DNA of 64,000 nt, taken from positions 1 to 64,000 of IMG/VR virus record IMGVR_UViG_3300035181_001402, one strand, 5' to 3'. Of this stretch, positions 59,969 through 64,000 are shown piece by piece. The position numbers and the translations under genes are program-made. The stretch's first letter is position 1, and each line of letters begins with the position of its first letter. Under the pieces are notes generated by a model. The model was not told where the DNA came from. It made no database searches and worked only from the letters and a program-made list of their open reading frames with translations. This stretch comes from a virus.

Positions 59969-60976
59969 ATGGCTCCGGCTTCCTCAAAAGTGGCGCAAAG
60001 ATACGCGGGGACTCTCGCTACGGACGGGGCTGTTCGAGAGGCCGCTCTTGCGGTGTTCGAGGCTCTTCCGAGCGACTTGAAGCACGGCGTGGAGACTTTC
60101 CTTCACGGGGTGTTCGGAGGCTCTGCGCCGGCCCTGGAAGCCCATGCTGACGAGCTGTACGACCTCTACACGCCAGTCCGCAACCTGGTCCACAGCAAGC
60201 ATGGGGCAGAGGTCACGCTCTACCGAGGGGAGCCCGTGGACAAGCCGGCGATCGTCCGGAAGTTCCTCTCCTGGACGCCGTCCTTCAAGATGGCAACACA
60301 CTTCGCCCAGATGCGAGGGTATGAGGTCGTGACGGCCAGCGTCCGGGTAGCTGACGTGGTCGCTGTCTTCGTTTCCCCCCACGACGCGAAGTACATCGAG
60401 TACCTGGTTCGCTTTCGAAAGAGCCACCACGAGAAGGGACAGCAACTCCCTCTCAAGGGCTACGTCGAGTTCGACATCCCTTTTGGCGGATGGTCTGTGG
60501 AACTCGCACAGACCATGGTCAAGAGGCTCGAACACGAGCTGGCGGCAATGGGTGGGTCCATCCTTCAGACGAACATCAGCGAAGAATACGAGATGGCAAC
60601 TGCTTACGTCTTGGTCCCAGCGAACGTGAAGATCGACGAGAACGATTCAACTCGGATTGGGGAGTTCGAGGCGCAGTTTCTCGAAGTCTACTCGCACCAC
60701 ATGACCGCCTCGAAAAGCGTGTCCGCTCGGGGATTCTTCGATGTGGGGGACCGGATTCTGTACGGCAAGTACAAGAACAAGAAGGGCAGGATCGTCTCCG
60801 TGGGGCTCGACGTCAAGGGGAACCCCATCATCGAGATTGAGCCCGTCCCCAAGGGCCGGAAGAAGAACCAAATCATCGGCCTCTACAAGATCTGGCACGA
60901 CCCTCCGCCGGCTCTTGCTCAGAAGGTGCTCGCTCGTTACACCCAGGCCGCCATGCTCGACGACGGGGAAGACTGA
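59969..60976 (+). CDS. ADP-ribosyltransferase-like protein with N- and C-terminal tags
   Basis: 335 residues. It starts MAPASSKVAQRYAG (tag). Residues about 55-150 have an ART layout: VTLYRGE (Arg 86), FLSWTPSFKMATHFA (Ser 101 in the STS position) and AKYIEYLVRF with Glu 144, although the first Glu of the usual ExE is Tyr. A second domain (GDRILYGKYKNKKGRIVSVG) resembles a KOW-type barrel. The end reads QKVLARYTQAAM, another tag copy. It may be a virion-delivered enzyme that modifies host proteins with ADP-ribose; the family call is tentative. Confidence 0.5.
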   Translation: MAPASSKVAQRYAGTLATDGAVREAALAVFEALPSDLKHGVETFLHGVFGGSAPALEAHADELYDLYTPVRNLVHSKHGAEVTLYRGEPVDKPAIVRKFLSWTPSFKMATHFAQMRGYEVVTASVRVADVVAVFVSPHDAKYIEYLVRFRKSHHEKGQQLPLKGYVEFDIPFGGWSVELAQTMVKRLEHELAAMGGSILQTNISEEYEMATAYVLVPANVKIDENDSTRIGEFEAQFLEVYSHHMTASKSVSARGFFDVGDRILYGKYKNKKGRIVSVGLDVKGNPIIEIEPVPKGRKKNQIIGLYKIWHDPPPALAQKVLARYTQAAMLDDGED

Positions 60977-60979
60977 ACC

Positions 60980-62857
60980 ATGTCTCTATCCTCTCGTGTA
61001 GTTTCCCGATTCCTTGGGGCGAAGAAGGCTCCTGACCCGGAGTTCTTCCTTTCGAGCAAGTTCTTCAAAGAGAAGAAGGCCGAATTGCGGAAGCGCCTCA
61101 AGACTCCCCTGGGGAACTCGAATAGCCCCGAGGACGTGGCGTACAAGGTCATGACGGACTTGAAGACCTTCTTCCTGGAATTCCAGGAAGACTTCAACAG
61201 CATCATCACGTTCGCCCCGGCCCGGGAGTACATCAACACTCGGTACAAGATCATGGCCGAGAACCTCATGGTGGCTCAGAAGTCAGCGGAGATGTTGACA
61301 TCTGTCCCTACTCCGGCTCCGGGGGATATCGAGGGGTATCTCAAGTGGACGATACGTATTGACATCGAGTACGCCTTCAAAGACCAGGTCTCCACGCTGC
61401 TCGACTACATCAAGTACTACTGGAGGGTGGACCTACCGAAGCGGGACAGCCTTGTCCAGAAAGCCCTCAAGGGCATCACAACCCCCGAGCTGATCGCCGC
61501 CTTCAAGAACGGCATGGCCGAGTCTTTTGGAGACGACGCGGACAGCAAGCGGCGTTGGGAGTACCTGACTCAGTCGGGGTTCACCGCTGCCAGCAAGAAG
61601 CTTCTGCTCAAGTCTCCCTCTGGGTTCGGGGGATGGATCATGGATTGGGTGGACGTCGTTCAAAAGGACCTCATCGAGAAGTTCTCAGCACAAGCCCAAG
61701 AAGCGAACCCTACTCCGACAGTCACCGACTTTGACATGTACGGGATGCGGGTCATCATCGAGGACTCGAAGGTCACCCCTGACGACACCCGTCTCTACAT
61801 CAGATACCTCGACGAGACCTACAACCGCCTTCGAGCCAAGAAGCTTGAGTCTGCGTGGTATGGTGTCGTCTTCATTCAATGTGAGTCGTGCGGTGGGGTC
61901 AATCAAAATGGGGCGGACCTGGGAGTAGCCGGTAGATACAATATCGGCAAAGACGTCGTCATGATTTACGCCCGCCCTAGCGAACACATCGTGGGCTATA
62001 TGGCCCACGAGCTGGGCCATAGGTACTGGTTCCATCAGCTCTCCTCAAGACAGCGAGAGTTCTTTGAGAGCCTCGTCCGGGTGCATAAGAACAAGAAGCC
62101 CGAGAAGACGAGGGACCCCTACATCATCCCTCCCGAGAAGATCAAGAAGGGCAAAAACCAGATTCTCGATCTCCTCGGGGCGATTGCAGAGCCCTTGGGG
62201 AACATGACGGACTCCAAATTGGGGTATCAGGAGACTCTCGCCAAGTTCGGGCCCCCTCTGGAAGAGGCTGCGAAGAAGCATCGGGATGAACTTTCCAGTG
62301 TGTTCACGAACACCACCTGGAAGCGAGGGACCCCCGAGATCGAGAAGCTGTACTGGGATGCCTTCGCCAAGAGCAAGGCTCTTTACGTGTACTTCAAAGC
62401 GGCACCCAAGCTGGCCCTGAAGCTCACCAAGTACCCTGACGAGGAGGCAAAGAACACTGCGTTCAAGGCTATCTTGGCGGCTTGGGCCAAAAAGGGCATT
62501 GCTCTCATCGACGAATCGATGAAGACCTCCTTCGCATTCATCGACGAATCGATCAAGGACTCGAACGCGAAGGAGCTTCAAGAAACCAACATCGAGCTTC
62601 GCACCAAGGCCTGGGAAGACGAGTGGGATGCTGATCCTCGTGAGGTCCTCCCTGTCTCTGATTATGGCCGGAGCAACATTGGCGAAGCATGGGCCGAGGT
62701 GTTTCGGTCCTACGTCATGAACTGGGACATGTCTCGTGACCAGCTCGAAACCTTCAAGCTCATCCTGAAGCGATCCTCCCTCGTGACCGCTGAGCAAGTC
62801 CTCGCTCGGTTCCAGCTTCTTGGGGGAGATTTCTCTTGTACGTCGCCCCTGATGTAG
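60980..62857 (+). CDS. HExxH metalloprotease-like protein with N- and C-terminal tags
   Basis: 625 residues, three bases after the previous stop. The N-terminus MSLSSRVVSRFLGAKK and C-terminus TAEQVLARFQLLGG both carry the tag. The zinc motif is MAHELGHRYWFH with His 343, Glu 344 and His 347; a likely third ligand Glu lies in NIGEAWAEVFRSYVM, as in gluzincins. Flanking regions are long and helical. A second tagged protease (39202) lies elsewhere in the window. Capsid maturation or host-directed proteolysis are the candidate roles. Confidence 0.65.
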   Translation: MSLSSRVVSRFLGAKKAPDPEFFLSSKFFKEKKAELRKRLKTPLGNSNSPEDVAYKVMTDLKTFFLEFQEDFNSIITFAPAREYINTRYKIMAENLMVAQKSAEMLTSVPTPAPGDIEGYLKWTIRIDIEYAFKDQVSTLLDYIKYYWRVDLPKRDSLVQKALKGITTPELIAAFKNGMAESFGDDADSKRRWEYLTQSGFTAASKKLLLKSPSGFGGWIMDWVDVVQKDLIEKFSAQAQEANPTPTVTDFDMYGMRVIIEDSKVTPDDTRLYIRYLDETYNRLRAKKLESAWYGVVFIQCESCGGVNQNGADLGVAGRYNIGKDVVMIYARPSEHIVGYMAHELGHRYWFHQLSSRQREFFESLVRVHKNKKPEKTRDPYIIPPEKIKKGKNQILDLLGAIAEPLGNMTDSKLGYQETLAKFGPPLEEAAKKHRDELSSVFTNTTWKRGTPEIEKLYWDAFAKSKALYVYFKAAPKLALKLTKYPDEEAKNTAFKAILAAWAKKGIALIDESMKTSFAFIDESIKDSNAKELQETNIELRTKAWEDEWDADPREVLPVSDYGRSNIGEAWAEVFRSYVMNWDMSRDQLETFKLILKRSSLVTAEQVLARFQLLGGDFSCTSPLM

Positions 62858-62862
62858 AACCC

Positions 62863-64000
62863 ATGCACAGCCGGTCCCTCCGAGTAGCTGCTCAACATGT
62901 CGTCTCCCGCCGGGAGGCCGCTCTACGATCCGTCGTGGCAAGGGGAAGCTCCGGGGGGATGCCTCTACCGCCGGAGATGGCGGACCACCCTGCTCTGACC
63001 GCGGGCCTGACGGAGATTTACTCCAACCCCAAAGAGGTTGGAGGCTACCTCGGGGTCATCGACGGAGGCTCTTGGATCGTCTTCGTGGGAGTGTATGGGA
63101 AGTCCGAGCTGTGGACATCCCGCGACCCCAAGGGAGGCACCATCGGGAATCCCTACGTGTTCCAGCGGGACGACATCTCTTCGGCGTCGACCGTGACCAT
63201 TCCCAACCCTGTGTTCCAGTTCTACTCCCCGATCGAACTCAAGATGATGGGTATCACCGAAAAAGTCGCGGCCCGCTACAAGAAGAAAAAGAAGGTCAAG
63301 ACTCAAGACGGCGAGGATATGACCGTCTACGAGTACTCCGACAAGCAGATCGCCAACCGGAACCGGGAGAAGGCGAAGCGAATCGAGAAGCTCCGGGGCA
63401 AGATCGACGACGTCCGCTCGAAGGCCAAGAAGGACCTGAAGTCGAGCGATCCCGAGAAGATGCTCACGGCCCTCGCCGTGATGCTGATGGATCACACGTT
63501 CGAGCGGGTCGGGAACGACGAGAGCGCGGACGACGGGCACTTCGGGGTCACGGGCTGGCAGAAGGACCACATCACCTTCAGCAAGGGCGGGGCGACCATC
63601 AAGTACGTCGGCAAGTCCGGCGTCAAGCACGTCAAGAAGGTGACCGACTCGACCATCACCAAGGCGCTCAAGGATGCCTGTGAGGCGGCCGAGAACGAGA
63701 CGTCCTGTATCTTCGAGTGGGACGGGGGCAAGGTCTCAGCCGAGAAGGTGAACGCCTACCTGAAGGAATTTGACATCTCGGCAAAGGACATCCGTGGGTT
63801 GCACGCGAACGTCGAGATGCAGGACCAGCTCAAGGCCTCCAGGAAGAAGGGCGGCAAGCTCCCCGAAGACCCCAAGAAGCGGGAGAAGCAGCTCAAGGAA
63901 GAGTTCAAGGAAGCCCTCGAAGTCACAGCGGAAGCCGTGGGCCACGAGCCTGCCACGCTGAAGAGCCAGTATCTCGTCCCCGGACTGGAGGACACATATC
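62863..64000 (+). CDS. Type IB DNA topoisomerase (3' truncated)
   Basis: 379 residues visible from ATG 62863; the frame runs off the right edge. All five catalytic residues of the poxvirus/bacterial type IB family are in order: Arg 215 (FERVGN), Lys 251 (YVGKSG), Arg 311 (KDIRGL), His 361 (VGHEP) and Tyr 370 (SQYLVP). NRNREKAKRIEKL before them fits the N-terminal linker. The first 100 residues are extra; they start SLRVAAQHVVSR, and EKVAARYKKKKK follows at residue 134, both tag-like. It relaxes supercoils through a 3'-phosphotyrosine link. Confidence 0.88.
   Translation, partial: MHSRSLRVAAQHVVSRREAALRSVVARGSSGGMPLPPEMADHPALTAGLTEIYSNPKEVGGYLGVIDGGSWIVFVGVYGKSELWTSRDPKGGTIGNPYVFQRDDISSASTVTIPNPVFQFYSPIELKMMGITEKVAARYKKKKKVKTQDGEDMTVYEYSDKQIANRNREKAKRIEKLRGKIDDVRSKAKKDLKSSDPEKMLTALAVMLMDHTFERVGNDESADDGHFGVTGWQKDHITFSKGGATIKYVGKSGVKHVKKVTDSTITKALKDACEAAENETSCIFEWDGGKVSAEKVNAYLKEFDISAKDIRGLHANVEMQDQLKASRKKGGKLPEDPKKREKQLKEEFKEALEVTAEAVGHEPATLKSQYLVPGLEDTY

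Noticed and set aside
1-64000. tRNA genes, CRISPR arrays, insertion sequences, integrase or attachment sites.
   Set aside because: Nothing resembling a tRNA cloverleaf, repeat-spacer array, transposase or recombinase was seen; by eye a divergent tRNA could still be missed.

Overview
The window is an internal piece of a large, GC-rich tailed-phage genome (Caudoviricetes). Both ends cut open genes. Genes are packed with ATGA, GTGA and TGATG start/stop overlaps, and there is no rRNA, CRISPR array, integrase, repressor or recognisable tRNA. Phage identity rests on long beta-rich virion genes, a lysis-type cassette, a family A DNA polymerase with a DnaB-type helicase and a CHC2 zinc-finger protein, ThyA, DHFR, RNA ligase, phage-type homing endonucleases and a phage ClpX. 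The host cannot be read from the sequence. There is no gene-free stretch longer than about 150 bases.

Layout. 1-15.4 kb: virion structural genes, including LamG-like repeats and a pair of large paralogues (5755-8340 and 11112-15419). 15.4-18.0 kb: small genes with a holin-like membrane protein and a lipoprotein, then a tagged protein. 18.0-19.3 kb: three leftward genes, each with its own promoter. 19.3-28.5 kb: replication (SNF2-type helicase, helicase-loader-like protein, DnaB-like helicase, CHC2 zinc-finger protein, DNA polymerase A). 28.5-32.8 kb: a DUF2997-DUF1257-Ycf46-like AAA+ module. 32.8-45.8 kb: nucleotide and RNA metabolism (ThyA, DHFR, RNA ligase, CYTH protein, nitrilase-family hydrolase, metallophosphoesterase), HNH and GIY-YIG endonucleases and ClpX. 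45.8-48.8 kb: a block of proteins sharing an N-terminal peptide. 48.8-58.2 kb: small accessory genes plus DUF1848, an AT-hook protein, a SLOG protein, a macrodomain and a DHH phosphoesterase. 58.2-59.9 kb: a second leftward cluster. 59.9-64 kb: ADP-ribosyltransferase-like protein, HExxH metalloprotease and type IB topoisomerase, all carrying the same peptide.

Three patterns stand out. (1) A short peptide, roughly [RKQ]-V-[AVL]-x-R-[FY], recurs near the N-terminus (sometimes also the C-terminus) of about ten otherwise unrelated proteins, among them likely effectors. A virion-packaging or targeting tag is my leading hypothesis. (2) Two promoter-like signals recur. GGTGTA sits 9-12 (usually 10) bases before many rightward start codons. 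GTTGAT-N17-TGTAG(G/T) sits 6-8 bases before six leftward start codons. Both imply leaderless or nearly leaderless mRNAs. (3) At least nine genes are interrupted by a one-base frame change at a short homopolymer. Restoring one base gives a sensible protein each time, so several apparent gene splits are probably consensus indels rather than biology.

Functional assignments come from motifs read by eye; no database search was run.
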